Assembly (NCBI RefSeq): GCF_021545845.1 | Contig: NZ_CP088923.1 | Coordinates: 2,790,001-2,854,000 of the forward strand | DNA: 64,000 nt | Origin: Rhodanobacter thiooxydans | Lineage (GTDB): Bacteria > Pseudomonadota > Gammaproteobacteria > Xanthomonadales > Rhodanobacteraceae | Direction of reading: 5' to 3' | In this document: piece by piece, positions 36,503 to 46,938 of the stretch | How the letters are laid out: every line of letters begins with the position of its first letter | Numbering within the stretch: position 1 is the stretch's first letter | Made by a program: the position numbers and the translations under genes | Notes under the pieces: model-generated | The model's database searches: none | Told to the model about the DNA's origin: nothing | What the model saw: the letters and a program-made list of their open reading frames with translations, nothing else

Positions 36503-37753
36503 ATGCAGACCCGCGCCGAGACCATTCCGCTATCCCCTGCCGCCCCCGCGCCACCGACGGCTGCCGTACCGGCCGCGGAGCGCACCCAGTTCGCGGTGCT
36601 CGGCGGGATCAGCTTCGCGCACATGCTCAACGACATGATCCAGTCGTTGATCGTGGCGATCTACCCGATCCTGAAGAACGACTTCCAGCTCAGCTTCGCC
36701 CAGGTCGGCCTGATCACACTGACCTTCCAGCTCACCGCCTCGCTGCTGCAGCCGCTGGTGGGCATGGTTACCGACCGCCAGCCGATGCCGTACTCGCTGC
36801 CGGTGGGCATGGGCTTCACCCTGTGCGGCCTGTTGCTGCTGGCGACGGCGCCGAACTTTCCGGTGCTGCTGCTTGCCGCGGCGCTGGTCGGCACCGGCTC
36901 GTCGGTGTTCCACCCCGAATCCTCGCGCGTGGCGCGGATGGCCTCGGGCGGGCGGCACGGCCTGGCGCAGTCGCTGTTCCAGGTCGGCGGCAACACCGGC
37001 TCGTCGCTGGGGCCGCTGCTGGCCGCGTGGATCATCGTGCCGCACGGGCGCGGCAGCGTGGCGTGGTTCTCGTTGGCGGCGCTGCTGGCGATCGTGGTGC
37101 TGCTGCAGGTGGGGCGCTGGTACAGCCGGCACCATGCGGTGCGCCGCAAGGCCACGGCGGGACGTTTCGAGATCCTCGCGCTGTCGCGCAACCGGATCGT
37201 CGGCGCACTGGCGGTGCTCGGGCTGCTGATCTTCTCCAAGTATTTCTACCTGGCCAGCCTCAGCAGTTATTACACCTTCTACCTGATCCACAAGTTCGGC
37301 GTGTCGGTGCAGAGCGCGCAGGTACACCTGTTCGTGTTCCTGTTCGCGGTGGCCGCCGGCTCGCTCATCGGCGGCCCGGTCGGTGACCGGATCGGACGCA
37401 AGTGGGTGATCTGGGTATCCATCCTCGGCGTGGCCCCGTTCACCCTGCTATTGCCCCACGTGAACCTGCTGTGGACCGGGGTGCTGACGGTGGTCATCGG
37501 CCTGGTGCTGGCCTCGGCATTCTCGGCGATCCTGGTCTACGCGCAGGAACTGATCCCCGGCCGCGTCGGCATGATCTCGGGCCTGTTCTTCGGCTTCGCC
37601 TTCGGCATGGGCGGCATCGGCGCCGCCGTGCTTGGCGGGCTGGCCGACACGCATGGCATCGAATACGTCTACCAGCTGTGCGCTTACCTGCCGTTGATGG
37701 GGTTGATCACGGTGTTTTTGCCGGATATCGAGAAGCGGGTTCGGGCTGCGTAG
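36503..37753 (+). CDS. MFS exporter of the fosmidomycin-resistance (Fsr) family
   Basis: A 416-residue, 12-helix transporter. FAHMLNDMIQSLIVAIYPILK in helix 1 and VGTGSSVFHPESSRVARMASGGRHGLAQSLFQVGGNTGSSLGPLLAA (helices 4-5) are hallmarks of the Fsr branch. GPVGDRIGRKWVI is the loop 8-9 MFS motif. The ATG at 36503 follows a poor ribosome-binding site, and upstream codons are unlike coding sequence. Substrate not predictable beyond small drugs. Confidence 0.9.
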   Translation: MQTRAETIPLSPAAPAPPTAAVPAAERTQFAVLGGISFAHMLNDMIQSLIVAIYPILKNDFQLSFAQVGLITLTFQLTASLLQPLVGMVTDRQPMPYSLPVGMGFTLCGLLLLATAPNFPVLLLAAALVGTGSSVFHPESSRVARMASGGRHGLAQSLFQVGGNTGSSLGPLLAAWIIVPHGRGSVAWFSLAALLAIVVLLQVGRWYSRHHAVRRKATAGRFEILALSRNRIVGALAVLGLLIFSKYFYLASLSSYYTFYLIHKFGVSVQSAQVHLFVFLFAVAAGSLIGGPVGDRIGRKWVIWVSILGVAPFTLLLPHVNLLWTGVLTVVIGLVLASAFSAILVYAQELIPGRVGMISGLFFGFAFGMGGIGAAVLGGLADTHGIEYVYQLCAYLPLMGLITVFLPDIEKRVRAA

Positions 37754-37767
37754 CTTCGCTTTTTGCC

Positions 37768-38432
37768 GCTTTAAAGCAAGAGCTTTCGTCCTCCTTCGGA
37801 GGGCGAGTCACTTTTCTCTGGGTGGCCAGAGAAAAGTAACCAAAAGAGAGGCCACCCCGATGGCGCGCCCTCCGGGCATCCTGCCCTGCGGGTGCGCGGG
37901 TGGGCTACGGGGTTTGTCGACAGGGCATCGGGCAACCGCTCCTGCGTTGCCTCCACTCCGGCATCCATGCCGTCGCCTGCCCTGACGACAAACTGGCCGG
38001 CATCCCTGCCGGCCACCCTGCGGGCTTTCCTTCGCCCACCCGCCGCGCCATAGGGGCCCCGGGTAGAGCAGCGCGCTCCCAGCGCACACTCTTCAGAAGA
38101 GCCAGAGCAAAGCGACGCTTTGCCGTGGCTTTGGCTTTTCAGCTTCATCACCGAGTGCGGGCCACGATGGCCCGCTGCTCTACCCGGGGTCCCTTGCGCG
38201 GCGGTGAGGCGGGGACGACAGGCCGCGCAGCGGGCGTTGCCAAGGATGGCAACGCCTTTTCGCGCGGGCACGATGCCCGCTCGAAAAGCCCGGCCCCGAC
38301 TCACGGACTTGTTGGGCAGGATGCCCAACAAGCGCCAAGCGGGGTGTCGTTTTCTCTTGGTTACTTCTCTTTTGGACAAGCAAAAGAGAAGTAACTCGGC
38401 TGCCGCAGGCAGACGAAAGCTCTTGCCTTTGA
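37768..38432. repeat. Large imperfect palindromic dispersed repeat
   Basis: About 665 bp whose two halves are inverted copies. Outer arms: caagagctttcgtc (37778-37791) against gacgaaagctcttg (38412-38425), with matching agagaaaagtaacc-type stretches inside. Inner arms: ggccccgggtagagcagcg (about 38055-38073) against its complement at 38173-38191. A central hairpin lies near 38101-38130. Smaller hairpins between the arms have diverged. Part of the left arm is related to the kmo insert. A 272-codon open frame on the minus strand crosses it, but composition and symmetry argue for a repeat, not a gene. Confidence 0.75.
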
Positions 38433-38587
38433 AACCCTCAGCTCTGAGTGAAGCAAGAGCATCGCGCACAGAGTGTGCTCCTACAGGGGACGCGCAAGAG
38501 AAAGTAATTCGGCTGTCGCAGGCCGACGAAAGCTCGCCGCCTGGAACGCGACAGGAGCAAGAGCATCGCGCACGGAGTGCGCCCCAC
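38384..38587. repeat. Two tandem ~100-bp direct repeats ending in REP halves
   Basis: Each unit runs agagaa(a)gtaa(c/t)tcggctg(c/t)cgcaggc(a/c)gacgaaagctc and ends in agagcatcgcgcac(a/g)gagtg. The first REP half reads on into gctcctaca. The second abuts the murB stop. Confidence 0.7.
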
Positions 38588-38593
38588 AAAAAT

Positions 38594-39643
38594 TCAGCGC
38601 GTGCCGATTACCACCGGCTCCGGCTCCAGCTGCACGCCGAACCTGTCGCGCACGCCGTGCATCACCTGCTGCGCCAGCGTCCACAACTGCGGGCCGGTGG
38701 CATGGCCGTGGTTGACCAGCACCAGCGCATGCCGGTTGGAGATGCCGGCATCGCCTTCGCGGATGCCCTTGAAGCCGGTCGTCTCGATCAGCCACGCCGC
38801 GGAAATCTTGCAGCGGCCGTCCGGCTGCGGCCAGGCGGCCAGCGCGGGGTGCTCGCGCTGCAGCGCCTCGGCCAGTGCGGCGTCGACGATCGGGTTCTTG
38901 AAGAAGCTTCCGGCGTTGCCGATCACTGCCGGGTCGGGCAGCTTGCGCATGCGCAGGCGCACCACCGCCTCGGCAACGTGGAACGGTGCGGGCTTGTCCA
39001 CGCCCATCCGCGCCAGTTCCTCGTCGATGCCGGCGTAATCGGTGCGCAGCGGACGGCTGCGCGGCAGCACGAAGCGCACGGCGGTGACCACGTAGCGGCC
39101 GAGCTGGTGCTTGAACAGCGAGTCGCGATAGGCAAAGGCGCAGGTGGCGTGGTCCAGCGTTACCACGCGGCGCTCGCGGGTGTCCCACGCTTCCACACTT
39201 TCGACGAACTCGGCCACTTCGCAACCGTAGGCGCCAATGTTCTGGATCGGCGCGGCGCCGACCGTGCCTGGGATCAGGATCAGGTTTTCCAGGCCGGCGT
39301 AGCCCTGACCCAGCGTCCAGCGCACGAAGTCGTCCCAGCGCTCGCCGGCGGCCACCGCGATGCGTGCGCTGTCGCCGCCCTCTTCCACCTGCACACCGCG
39401 CGTGGCCATCGCCAGCACGGTGCCGTCGAAATCGCTGGTGAACAGCATGTTGCTGCCCTCGCCCAGCACCAGCAGGCGGCTGTGGCGCACGGCGGGGAAG
39501 TCCAGCAGTTCGGGCAGTTTCGCCGCGTCGCGAATTTCCGCCAGCAGCGTCGCCCGCGCATCGACGCGCAAGGTGTTGCGCTTCGCCAGCGGAGCGTTCT
39601 CGACGAGCGTGTAGCCGCCCATGTCCACTCGTTCAGGCGGCAT
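38594..39643 (-). CDS. murB: UDP-N-acetylenolpyruvoylglucosamine reductase MurB
   Basis: A 349-residue FAD enzyme forming UDP-MurNAc. NTLRVDARA opens the FAD domain; [53 protein letters not shown] and [11 protein letters not shown] (catalytic Ser region) are clear, and the C-terminal [15 protein letters not shown] matches the E. coli-type (type I) enzyme. The ATG at 39643 overlaps pyrD by 11 bp; an ATG seven codons in is also possible. Confidence 0.96.
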   Translation of the reverse strand: MPPERVDMGGYTLVENAPLAKRNTLRVDARATLLAEIRDAAKLPELLDFPAVRHSRLLVLGEGSNMLFTSDFDGTVLAMATRGVQVEEGGDSARIAVAAGERWDDFVRWTLGQGYAGLENLILIPGTVGAAPIQNIGAYGCEVAEFVESVEAWDTRERRVVTLDHATCAFAYRDSLFKHQLGRYVVTAVRFVLPRSRPLRTDYAGIDEELARMGVDKPAPFHVAEAVVRLRMRKLPDPAVIGNAGSFFKNPIVDAALAEALQREHPALAAWPQPDGRCKISAAWLIETTGFKGIREGDAGISNRHALVLVNHGHATGPQLWTLAQQVMHGVRDRFGVQLEPEPVVIGTR

Positions 39644-40670
39644 CGGCGTTCTCGCGCTGGCGGCGGATCTCGTCGACGCATTCGGCGACCAGCGGCGGAC
39701 CGCGGTAGATCAGGCCCGAATACAGCTGCACCAGTGAGGCGCCCAGCTCCATCTTCTCGGCGGCGTCGCTGCCGTCGAGGATGCCGCCCACGCCGATCAG
39801 CGGGATGCGCCCCTGCAGCCGCGCGTGCATGCCGGAAAGCACCGCGGTGGAGCGCTCGAACAGCGGCTTGCCGGACAACCCGCCGGTTTCGCTGCCACGC
39901 GGGTCGTCGGCCACCGCCGCGTGGTCGATCGTGGTGTTGGTGCAGATCACGCCGTCGATGCCGGTGCGCAGCAGCACCTCGGCGATCGAGTCGAGTTCCG
40001 CCTCGGACAGGTCCGGTGCGATCTTCAGCAGCATCGGCTTGCGCCGGCCGTGCTGCGAACCCAGCCGCTCCTGCGCCTCGCGCAGCACCGAGATGAAGCG
40101 GCGCAACGTGGCTTCCTGCTGCAGGTCGCGCAGGCCCTGGGTGTTCGGCGAGGAAATGTTCACCGTGACGTAGCTGGCCAGTTCGTACACGCGGGTAAGA
40201 CACAGCAGGTAGTCACTGACCGCCTTCTCGTTCGGCGTGTCCTTGTTCTTGCCGATGTTGATGCCGAGCACACCGTGGTAGGCGGAACCTTGCACGTTGC
40301 GCACCAGCGCGTCGACGCCGGCGTTGTTGAAGCCCATGCGGTTGATGATCGCCTCGTGCCGCGGCAGGCGGAACAGGCGCGGCCGCTCGTTGCCCGCCTG
40401 CGGCCGCGGCGTCACCGTGCCTACCTCGATGAAGCCGAAGCCGAGCGCATCGAGCGCATCGAGGTACTCGGCGTTCTTGTCCAGGCCGGCGGCCAGCCCG
40501 ACCGGGTTCGGAAAGGCGATGCCGAAGGCCCGCGTCGGCAGATCGCCGGGCGGCTTGACCAACCGATGGGCGAAGCCGCTGCGCTGGGCCACGCCCAGCG
40601 CATACAGGGTGGCGCGGTGCGCGGTCTCGGCGTCGAACCTGAACAGCAGCGGGCGCAGCATGTCGTACAT
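39633..40670 (-). CDS. pyrD: Dihydroorotate dehydrogenase (quinone), class 2
   Basis: A 345-residue membrane-associated flavoenzyme of pyrimidine synthesis that passes electrons to ubiquinone. The N-terminal helix region [22 protein letters not shown] is typical of class 2. [55 protein letters not shown] (catalytic Ser region) and [33 protein letters not shown] are present. Upstream partner of murB. Confidence 0.97.
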   Translation of the reverse strand: MYDMLRPLLFRFDAETAHRATLYALGVAQRSGFAHRLVKPPGDLPTRAFGIAFPNPVGLAAGLDKNAEYLDALDALGFGFIEVGTVTPRPQAGNERPRLFRLPRHEAIINRMGFNNAGVDALVRNVQGSAYHGVLGINIGKNKDTPNEKAVSDYLLCLTRVYELASYVTVNISSPNTQGLRDLQQEATLRRFISVLREAQERLGSQHGRRKPMLLKIAPDLSEAELDSIAEVLLRTGIDGVICTNTTIDHAAVADDPRGSETGGLSGKPLFERSTAVLSGMHARLQGRIPLIGVGGILDGSDAAEKMELGASLVQLYSGLIYRGPPLVAECVDEIRRQRENADAA

Positions 40671-40792
40671 GGGTCAGCCCGGTTGGCCCGCGAACGCGCG
40701 GATGGGGTGATCGAAGCGCGCCGCACCGCTCCCGGCGCAGCCGCCAGCGGCGACGACGCGACACCCGGAGCAGGCGAACGGCATGTGCGGCA

Positions 40793-41095
40793 TCAATGCC
40801 AGTTCGCGAAGGTGAAGCCGAAGATCAAGGCGGCAATCAGCACGAACGCCGCCAGCACGCACAGCAGCAGCTGCACATAGCCGAGCACCAGCCCGGCCAC
40901 CGCCATGCCGTCGCCCTCGATGCGGGCATCGAGCGGGCTGCGGCGGATCTCGCCGCGCGCCAGGTGGCCGCAGATGATCGCCACGATCGCGCCGATGAAC
41001 GGCAGCACGCACCAGGCGAGGATGCCGAAGACCAGGCTCACCACCGCCAGCGAACTGGTGCTGGCGCCCGGACGGTAGGACGGTTGATAGCTCAT
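40793..41095 (-). CDS. DUF4190 small membrane protein
   Basis: A 100-residue protein with two membrane helices (about residues 14-45 and 66-95). SLAVVSLVFGILAWCVLPFIGAIVAIICGHLARGEIRRSP is the DUF4190 pattern. No function known. Lies 122 bp upstream of pyrD on the same strand. Confidence 0.85.
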   Translation of the reverse strand: MSYQPSYRPGASTSSLAVVSLVFGILAWCVLPFIGAIVAIICGHLARGEIRRSPLDARIEGDGMAVAGLVLGYVQLLLCVLAAFVLIAALIFGFTFANWH

Positions 41096-41186
41096 CGGGT
41101 CGCTCGCTCAGGCAAGAGGTGGATCGGCGCCGTCGTGTACTGTCGTCGGCTGCGGGCGGCGAACCGCCCGCGGTCGACGCATGCCC

Positions 41187-42722
41187 TCACAGGTCGAACT
41201 TGATGCCCTGCGCCAGCGGCAGCGCGTCCGAGTAGTTGATGGTATTGGTCTGCCGGCGCATGTACACCTTCCAGGCATCCGAGCCGGATTCGCGGCCGCC
41301 GCCGGTCTCCTTCTCGCCGCCGAACGCGCCGCCGATCTCGGCGCCGGAGGTGCCGATGTTGACGTTGGCGATGCCGCAATCGGAACCGGCTGCGGAGAGG
41401 AACTGCTCGGTGGCGCGCAGGTTGTTGGTGAAGATCGACGAGGACAAGCCTTGCGGCACGTCGTTCTGCATCTCGATCGCCTCGTCGATGGTCTTGAACG
41501 GCATCACGTAGAGGATCGGCGCGAACGTCTCGGCCTGCACCACCTCGTCCGAGTTCTGCAGCCCGGTGATGATGGTGGGCAGCACGAAGTTGCCCTTGCG
41601 GTCGGTGAGCGCCTTGCCGCCGGTGCGCACCGCGCCGCCCGCGGCCTTTGCCTTCTCGATCGCGGTGAGATAGCCCTGCACCGCCTCGGCGCTGTTCAGC
41701 GGACCCATCAGCGTGGTGGCCAGGGTGGGATCGCCGATCTTGCCCTCGACCTGCCGGTAGGCCTTGACCAGGGTATCGAGCACGCCATCGAAGATCGACT
41801 CGTGCACGAACAACCGGCGCGTGGTGGTGCAGCGCTGGCCAGCGGTACCGACCGCGCCGAACACGATGCCCGGGATGGCCAGCTTCAGGTCGGCCGTCTC
41901 GTCCAGGATGATCGCGTTGTTGCCGCCCAGCTCCAGCAACGAGCGGCCCATGCGCCGGGCTACGCGCTCGCCGACCATGCGGCCGACCCTGGTGGAGCCG
42001 GTGAAGCTGATCAGCGCAATGCGCTTGTCGTCCACGAAGGCCTGCGCGAGGTCGCTGCCGGCGTCGTTGAACAGGAAGAACAGGTCGGGGAAACCACCGG
42101 CCTTCAGCGCGTCGTTGCAGATGCGAATGGCGGCGATGGCGGAAAGTGGCGTCTTCGGCGACGGCTTCCAGATGCAGATGTCGCCGGCGATGGCGGCCAG
42201 CATGGCGTTCCACGCCCACACCGCGACCGGGAAGTTGAACGCGCTGATGATGCCGACCAGGCCCAGCGAATGGTACTGGTCGTACATGCGGTGGCCGGGG
42301 CGCTCCGAGTGCATGGTGGCGCCGTACATCATGCGGCTCTGGCCCAACGCGAAGTCGGCGATGTCGATCATCTCCTGCACTTCGCCGTCGCCCTCGGGCT
42401 TGATCTTGCCCATCTCCAGCGCCACCAGCGAACCCAGCGCATCCTTGTGCTTGCGCAGCGCCTCGCCGCACAGCCGCACCGCCTCGCCGCGGCGCGGCGC
42501 CGGCGTGGCGCGCCATAACTTGAACGCTTCCTGCGCGCGCTTGACGATCACCTCGTAGTCGGCGGCGCTGGAGGCATGCACGCTGCCAATCACCTCGCCG
42601 GTGGCCGGGTTCACCGGCTGCAGCGTGCCGGCGTCGGTGGTCTTCGACCACTCGCCCTGGCCAAGGTAGCTGCCGGACTGCTCGCCGTGGAGGCCGAGCG
42701 CGCTGAGGATTGCATGGGACAT
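41187..42722 (-). CDS. amaB: ALDH7-family aldehyde dehydrogenase (aminoadipate semialdehyde type)
   Basis: A 511-residue NAD-dependent dehydrogenase. [10 protein letters not shown] at the N-terminus, [11 protein letters not shown] (the antiquitin-type substitution in the cofactor loop), [22 protein letters not shown] (general base Glu) and [16 protein letters not shown] (catalytic Cys) point to the ALDH7/antiquitin subfamily, which oxidises alpha-aminoadipate semialdehyde in lysine catabolism. The ATG at 42722 has a CAGGAGA site; the frame extends upstream through a repeat and the tRNA-Arg and is discarded there. No other lysine-catabolic gene is adjacent. Confidence 0.92.
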   Translation of the reverse strand: MSHAILSALGLHGEQSGSYLGQGEWSKTTDAGTLQPVNPATGEVIGSVHASSAADYEVIVKRAQEAFKLWRATPAPRRGEAVRLCGEALRKHKDALGSLVALEMGKIKPEGDGEVQEMIDIADFALGQSRMMYGATMHSERPGHRMYDQYHSLGLVGIISAFNFPVAVWAWNAMLAAIAGDICIWKPSPKTPLSAIAAIRICNDALKAGGFPDLFFLFNDAGSDLAQAFVDDKRIALISFTGSTRVGRMVGERVARRMGRSLLELGGNNAIILDETADLKLAIPGIVFGAVGTAGQRCTTTRRLFVHESIFDGVLDTLVKAYRQVEGKIGDPTLATTLMGPLNSAEAVQGYLTAIEKAKAAGGAVRTGGKALTDRKGNFVLPTIITGLQNSDEVVQAETFAPILYVMPFKTIDEAIEMQNDVPQGLSSSIFTNNLRATEQFLSAAGSDCGIANVNIGTSGAEIGGAFGGEKETGGGRESGSDAWKVYMRRQTNTINYSDALPLAQGIKFDL

Positions 42723-42792
42723 GGACGTCTCCTGGACGTGCGGCGCTCGCGGGCGCCGTGGGTGAAACCTGCAATTGCCCATTCTAGCAGGC

Positions 42793-42914
42793 CGGCCGCC
42801 TTGCTCCCTCCACTGCTTGCAGGGGAGGGTTGGGGTGGGGTCGCTCTTGATCCGGGTTTTCGGCGAGCCTGCGCAACCCCTATCAGCCTCCCCTGCGAGC
42901 AAGGGGGAGCAGCA
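42793..42914. repeat. Dispersed GC-rich inverted repeat, copy 3
   Basis: gcaggggagggttggggtgg, CGCTCTTGATC, then an inverted cagcctcccctgc arm. Same organisation as 410-504. It lies between the amaB start and tRNA-Arg. Confidence 0.65.
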
Positions 42915-42947
42915 GAACCGCGCGATCCATGCGAAAATCCCGCCACC

Positions 42948-43024
42948 GCCCTCGTAGCTCAGTTGGATAGAGCGGTCCCCTCCTAAGGGACAGGTCGGAC
43001 GTTCGAATCGTCTCGAGGGCACCA
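42948..43024 (+). tRNA. tRNA-Arg (anticodon CCT)
   Basis: A 77-nt tRNA. Acceptor GCCCTCG/CGAGGGC; anticodon arm GTCCC-CTCCTAA-GGGAC (CCT, reading AGG); T-arm GGACGTTCGAATCGTCT; CCA encoded. Confidence 0.95.
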
Positions 43025-43057
43025 ATTTTCGACCGCGGGTCGGCTCTGCTCCAAGCT

Positions 43058-43143
43058 CGTCATCCCAGCGTAAAGCTGGGATCCAGCGACTCCAGGCATG
43101 TGAATAGCCAAGGCGCTGGATTCCAGCTTTCGCTGGAATGACG
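43058..43143. repeat. Double-hairpin dispersed repeat next to tRNA-Arg
   Basis: Outer ends cgtcatcccagcg and cgctggaatgacg are inverted. Each end is also a small hairpin (ccagcgtaaagctgg and ccagctttcgctgg). This matches a widespread type of proteobacterial intergenic repeat built on GTCATTCC-AGCGAAAGCTGG. Confidence 0.75.
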
Positions 43144-43174
43144 AACGTTTGGGGGTTTCAAGGTTCCCAAAGAC

Positions 43175-44734
43175 TCAGGAACTGCACGACAGCATCGAGC
43201 AGCCAGCCTTGTGCCGCGCCCAGTCCGGGCGCTTTTGCGCGTACGCCTCACGGCCGGGCTGGTCGTCGTACGGGTGGCGCAGCACGTCGAGCAGCTCAGC
43301 GACACCGCTGGCGTCGCCCTGCTCCGCGCGGTCGATCGCCTGCTGCGCCAGGTAGTTGCGCAGCACGTAGCGCGGGTTGGCCAGGCGCATGCGTTCGCGG
43401 CGCTGCGCCGGCGGCAGCGGATCGTCGGCCAGCCGTGCCGCGTAGCGGGCCAGCCAATCGGCAAGCGCGGGCTCGGCCGCACGCCGCTTCGCTTCGTCGT
43501 AGAACGCGTCGCCGAAGGGCGCCAGCGTGGGCGCCTGCACGTCGACGTCGGCCAGCGCGCGGAACCACAGCGTCATGTCGATCTCGGCCTGCTGCATCGT
43601 TCCCTGCAGCGATTGCATCAGCGCCGCGTCCTCGTCGCGGCATTCGGCCAAGCCCAGCTTGGCGGCGACGTTGGCGCGGTCGGCGGCGGCATAGGTAGCA
43701 GCGTAATGCTGCAACCCGGCTTCCAGCAGTTCGACACCGTCGAACAGCGGCGCCAGGGCGCCGGCCAGGCAGCTCAGGTTCCACCACGCCACGTTCGGCT
43801 GCTGTCCGTAACGATAGCGGCGGCGCTGCGCGTCGGTGGTGTTCGGGGTCCAGTCCGGGTCGTAGTTGTCGACCCAGCCGTACGGGCCGTAGTCGATGGT
43901 GAGGCCGAGGATCGACATGTTGTCGGTGTTCATCACCCCATGCACGAAACCCACGCGCATCCAGTGCGCCAGCAGCGTGGCGGTGCGCTCGCACACCTGC
44001 CGGAACCACGCCGCGTACAGCGTCTCACCGCTGCCTTCCAGTTCCGGAAAATCGCGGCGGATGGTGAACTCGACCAGCTGGCGCAGCAGGGCGATGTCGC
44101 CGCGCGAGGTGGGCAGTTCGAAATTGCCGAAGCGGATGAACGAGGGCGCCGCGCGGCACACGATAGCGCCCGGTTCCGGCGCGGCGTGGCCGTCGTAGAA
44201 CATGTCGCGCACCACCGTTTCGCCGGTGCCGACCAGGCTCAGCGCGCGCGTGGTCGGCACGCCCAGGTGGTGCATCGCCTCGCTGCACAGGAACTCGCGC
44301 ACCGAAGAGCGCAGCACCGCGCGGCCGTCCGCGCCGCGCGAATACGGCGTCAACCCGGCGCCCTTCAATTGCAGTTCCCAGCGCTCGCCGGCGGCGTTGA
44401 CGACTTCGCCCAGCGAGATCGCGCGGCCGTCGCCGAGCTGCCCGGCCCAGTGGCCGAACTGGTGCCCACCGTAGTTCGCCGCGTACGGCTGCATGCCGTC
44501 GAGCAGCGCATTGCCGCCGAACACTTGCGCGAACTCCGGCGCGGCGAGGTCCGCTGCACTGAAACCCAGCATAGCCACCATCTCCGCCGAATACGCCAGC
44601 AGGCGCGGCGCGGCGACCGGCATGGGGTCGACCCGCGAGTACAACGCACCGTCGACCTGGCGCAGCCGCGCGCCCTGCTCCGGATCGCCGGGCAGCTCGC
44701 GCACGAACGCATTGTCGAAACGAAGATCGAACAT
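43175..44734 (-). CDS. selO: Protein adenylyltransferase SelO (YdiU)
   Basis: A 519-residue pseudokinase-fold enzyme that AMPylates Ser, Thr or Tyr of proteins in redox metabolism. [79 protein letters not shown] and WWNLSCLA match the family. The extreme C-terminus GCSMLSCSS keeps the cysteine that corresponds to the selenocysteine of animal SelO. The ATG at 44734 gives the usual start. Confidence 0.95.
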   Translation of the reverse strand: MFDLRFDNAFVRELPGDPEQGARLRQVDGALYSRVDPMPVAAPRLLAYSAEMVAMLGFSAADLAAPEFAQVFGGNALLDGMQPYAANYGGHQFGHWAGQLGDGRAISLGEVVNAAGERWELQLKGAGLTPYSRGADGRAVLRSSVREFLCSEAMHHLGVPTTRALSLVGTGETVVRDMFYDGHAAPEPGAIVCRAAPSFIRFGNFELPTSRGDIALLRQLVEFTIRRDFPELEGSGETLYAAWFRQVCERTATLLAHWMRVGFVHGVMNTDNMSILGLTIDYGPYGWVDNYDPDWTPNTTDAQRRRYRYGQQPNVAWWNLSCLAGALAPLFDGVELLEAGLQHYAATYAAADRANVAAKLGLAECRDEDAALMQSLQGTMQQAEIDMTLWFRALADVDVQAPTLAPFGDAFYDEAKRRAAEPALADWLARYAARLADDPLPPAQRRERMRLANPRYVLRNYLAQQAIDRAEQGDASGVAELLDVLRHPYDDQPGREAYAQKRPDWARHKAGCSMLSCSS

Positions 44735-44799
44735 CGGTCGCCTCGGAAGCTGCAGCCTATATCCGGGCACCGTCGGCCCGATGCAAGGCCGCAGCGCGG

Positions 44800-45897
44800 C
44801 TAGCGCGCCACCGCCTGTCTGCGGCGCGCCGGGCGATGGATCGCCTGCAGCCGCTGGTAGACGGTCAGCACGGCGCTGCCGTAATCCCGCGCGCGGCTCG
44901 GCGTGTGGCTGTGGTAGTAGCCCACGCCGAGCACGCGGTCGCGGGTCTGGCGCATGCCGTCGCGCAGGATTTTCGCTGCCACCGTGATGTTGGTGCGCGG
45001 GTTCAGCAGGGTCAGCGGATCGCGCACCGCGTCGCGATGCATCGGGTAGTAGACCTGCATGATGCCGACGTCCTGCACCGCCGAACCGAACTGGCTCGCC
45101 GCCGCCATCGCCAGCTGCACGTCATGGCGCTTACCGCGCACCAGGCGATCGTTGACGCGGAACAGCCACGGCGTAGGCGCAACCTTGCCGTCCGGGTACA
45201 GCGCCTTCGACTCCACCAGGGCGATGCTGTACAGCAGCAGTGGATCGACGCCGGCGCTGTGGCCGATCTGCGACCACAGGCTGTCCCGCGAGGTGATGTC
45301 CAGGTCGGGCTCCTCGATCGGCATCATCAGGTCCATCGTGCTGACTTCGGACAACAGCGTGCGGCCGCTCTCGACCGGCGCGGAGCGTACTGCCGATGGA
45401 ACCGCCGCCGCGTTTGCCGGGACTGCCGCGGCAACCGCCAGCATTGGCACCGGCCTGACCGGCAAGGGCGCGGCGCGCAGGGTGGGTGCCGGCGTTGCCG
45501 GTGCACCAACCACGACCGCGGCCGATCCTGATCCAGTCGCCGGATGCGTGCCGATGCGCAGCAACACCAGGGCAACGCCGGCGATCGCGCTCGCGGCGAC
45601 CAGCCGGCGCGCACCCGCCCATTCCGGCCACGTCGAGATGCGCGCGCGTGCCCACGGCACGATCCGGGCGACGACGAGTCGCCACAAGCCGGCGGCTGCC
45701 GTCACCTGCCAACCATCCAGCGGCCAGGTGGGCGGCAACAGCCAGCGTTCGGTTGGCGGCTGCCGCGTACGCGGTGACAGCCGGGCGGGCACGGCCCGTG
45801 AACGGGCCCACTGGGCAGGTGCTGGCATCACCACGAGCGGGGTGGCGGCGCGGTGGCGTCCCGACGAACCGCCGGACCTCCAGCACGCCGGCGCCAT
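44800..45897 (-). CDS. Lytic transglycosylase (SLT domain) with membrane anchor
   Basis: A protein of about 365 residues. A basic, Arg/Trp-rich N-terminal part is followed by one membrane helix ([18 protein letters not shown]), a Pro/Ala linker and a C-terminal SLT-like domain. [27 protein letters not shown] has the catalytic Glu; [10 protein letters not shown] and [17 protein letters not shown], then [27 protein letters not shown], match the fold. The start is uncertain: ATG 45897 (weak AGG site), ATG 45828, or an upstream GTG at 46098 would all read through. Small transglycosylases of this type occur on mobile elements, but no such genes are adjacent. Confidence 0.78.
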   Translation of the reverse strand: MAPACWRSGGSSGRHRAATPLVVMPAPAQWARSRAVPARLSPRTRQPPTERWLLPPTWPLDGWQVTAAAGLWRLVVARIVPWARARISTWPEWAGARRLVAASAIAGVALVLLRIGTHPATGSGSAAVVVGAPATPAPTLRAAPLPVRPVPMLAVAAAVPANAAAVPSAVRSAPVESGRTLLSEVSTMDLMMPIEEPDLDITSRDSLWSQIGHSAGVDPLLLYSIALVESKALYPDGKVAPTPWLFRVNDRLVRGKRHDVQLAMAAASQFGSAVQDVGIMQVYYPMHRDAVRDPLTLLNPRTNITVAAKILRDGMRQTRDRVLGVGYYHSHTPSRARDYGSAVLTVYQRLQAIHRPARRRQAVAR

Positions 45898-46300
45898 CAG
45901 ATAAACCTGGCCCGGCTTCCGGGGGATCTCCCGCGCGATCGCGGGGCGCTTGGCCGGATACCTGCCACCGCCCGCCTCGGCGCAAACTTTCCCCCGTGGC
46001 GGCACGCCACCGGACGTGACCACGCAAGCATCAACCCCGGCATACCCGCGGCTCGCGCCGTGCGAGGTACCTGCGGTCGTTGGGGTCGAACCATCCACGA
46101 GCGAATCCTGTTCAGGGGCACGACCGCGGCGGGTTCCCCGTGCCGGGGACCGCCATTAAATCAGGTTTGTGAAATCGGTTCCCGCATCCGGGTGCTCCCC
46201 CGCGAAACCGGATGCAAGCCTGCACGGCCCCGACAGCGCGGGCACAAGCCCGTGCACCAGCCAGCCGCTATAGTCGACTGCCTCTCCCCGCGAAAACCGC
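45898..46300. other. Intergenic region between divergent genes
   Basis: If the transglycosylase starts at 45897, these 403 bp have no supported gene; its frame remains open to 46098. An inverted pair gcatccgg (46184-46191) and ccggatgc (46208-46215) lies mid-region. A tatagt motif lies about 30 bp before the DUF1415 gene and could be its -10 element. Confidence 0.35.
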
Positions 46301-46891
46301 ATGGACCCGACGCCCGCCAACGACCTCAACGCTGACGCGCTGCCCGGGGACGCGCCCTACCTCGCCGCCACCACGCGCTGGCTGGAACGTGCGGTGATCG
46401 GGCTGAACCTGTGCCCGTTCGCCCGCGCGCCGCACGTGCAGGGCAAGCTGCGCCTGCGGGTGAGCCAGGCACGCGACACCGATACGCTGCTCGACGACCT
46501 CTGCGGCGAGCTGCAGTCGCTCAATGCACTGGCGCCGGACGAATGCGAGACCGGCCTGCTGATCCACCCGTTCGTGCTCGGCGACTTCCTCGACTACAAC
46601 GACTTCCTCGACGTGGCCGACGCCGCCGTGCAGACGCTGGGACTGGAAGGCGAATGGCAGGTGGCGGGCTTCCACCCCGACTACCAGTTCGCCGACAGCG
46701 CGCCGGACGACGTCGGCAACCTCAGCAACCGCTCGCCGTATCCCACGCTGCATTTGCTGCGCGAATCCAGCGTCGAGCGTGCGATGGAGGGGATGTGCGA
46801 TACCGACAGCATCTACCGCCGCAATATCGAGACACTGCAGCGCCTGGGGGCTGATGGCTGGCAGGCGTTGTGGCGTGACAAGCCGCGCTGA
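46301..46891 (+). CDS. DUF1415 family protein
   Basis: A 196-residue soluble protein. TTRWLERAVIGLNLCPFARAPHVQGKLRL and FHPDYQFADSAPDDVGNLSNRSPYPTLHLLRESSVERAM are the two conserved DUF1415 blocks, with Cys-Pro-Phe and His-Pro motifs suggesting a metal or redox site. Function not known. Confidence 0.9.
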   Translation: MDPTPANDLNADALPGDAPYLAATTRWLERAVIGLNLCPFARAPHVQGKLRLRVSQARDTDTLLDDLCGELQSLNALAPDECETGLLIHPFVLGDFLDYNDFLDVADAAVQTLGLEGEWQVAGFHPDYQFADSAPDDVGNLSNRSPYPTLHLLRESSVERAMEGMCDTDSIYRRNIETLQRLGADGWQALWRDKPR

Positions 46892-46938
46892 ACAGCCGCC
46901 ACAACAAAGTGTTCATGCCGGTGCTGTCATGCTGACGC

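Noticed and set aside
37771..38589. A 272-codon minus-strand open frame across the repeat block
   Set aside because: It follows nucleotide-level repeats and a palindrome, has no plausible start signal and contains parts read twice from duplicated DNA; treated as repeat.
42948..43143. tRNA-Arg as the attachment site of an integrated element
   Set aside because: No integrase, no repeated tRNA end and only housekeeping genes on both sides.
44800..45897. Transglycosylase as evidence of a conjugative element
   Set aside because: No mating-pair, relaxase or integration genes are nearby; the neighbours are chromosomal.
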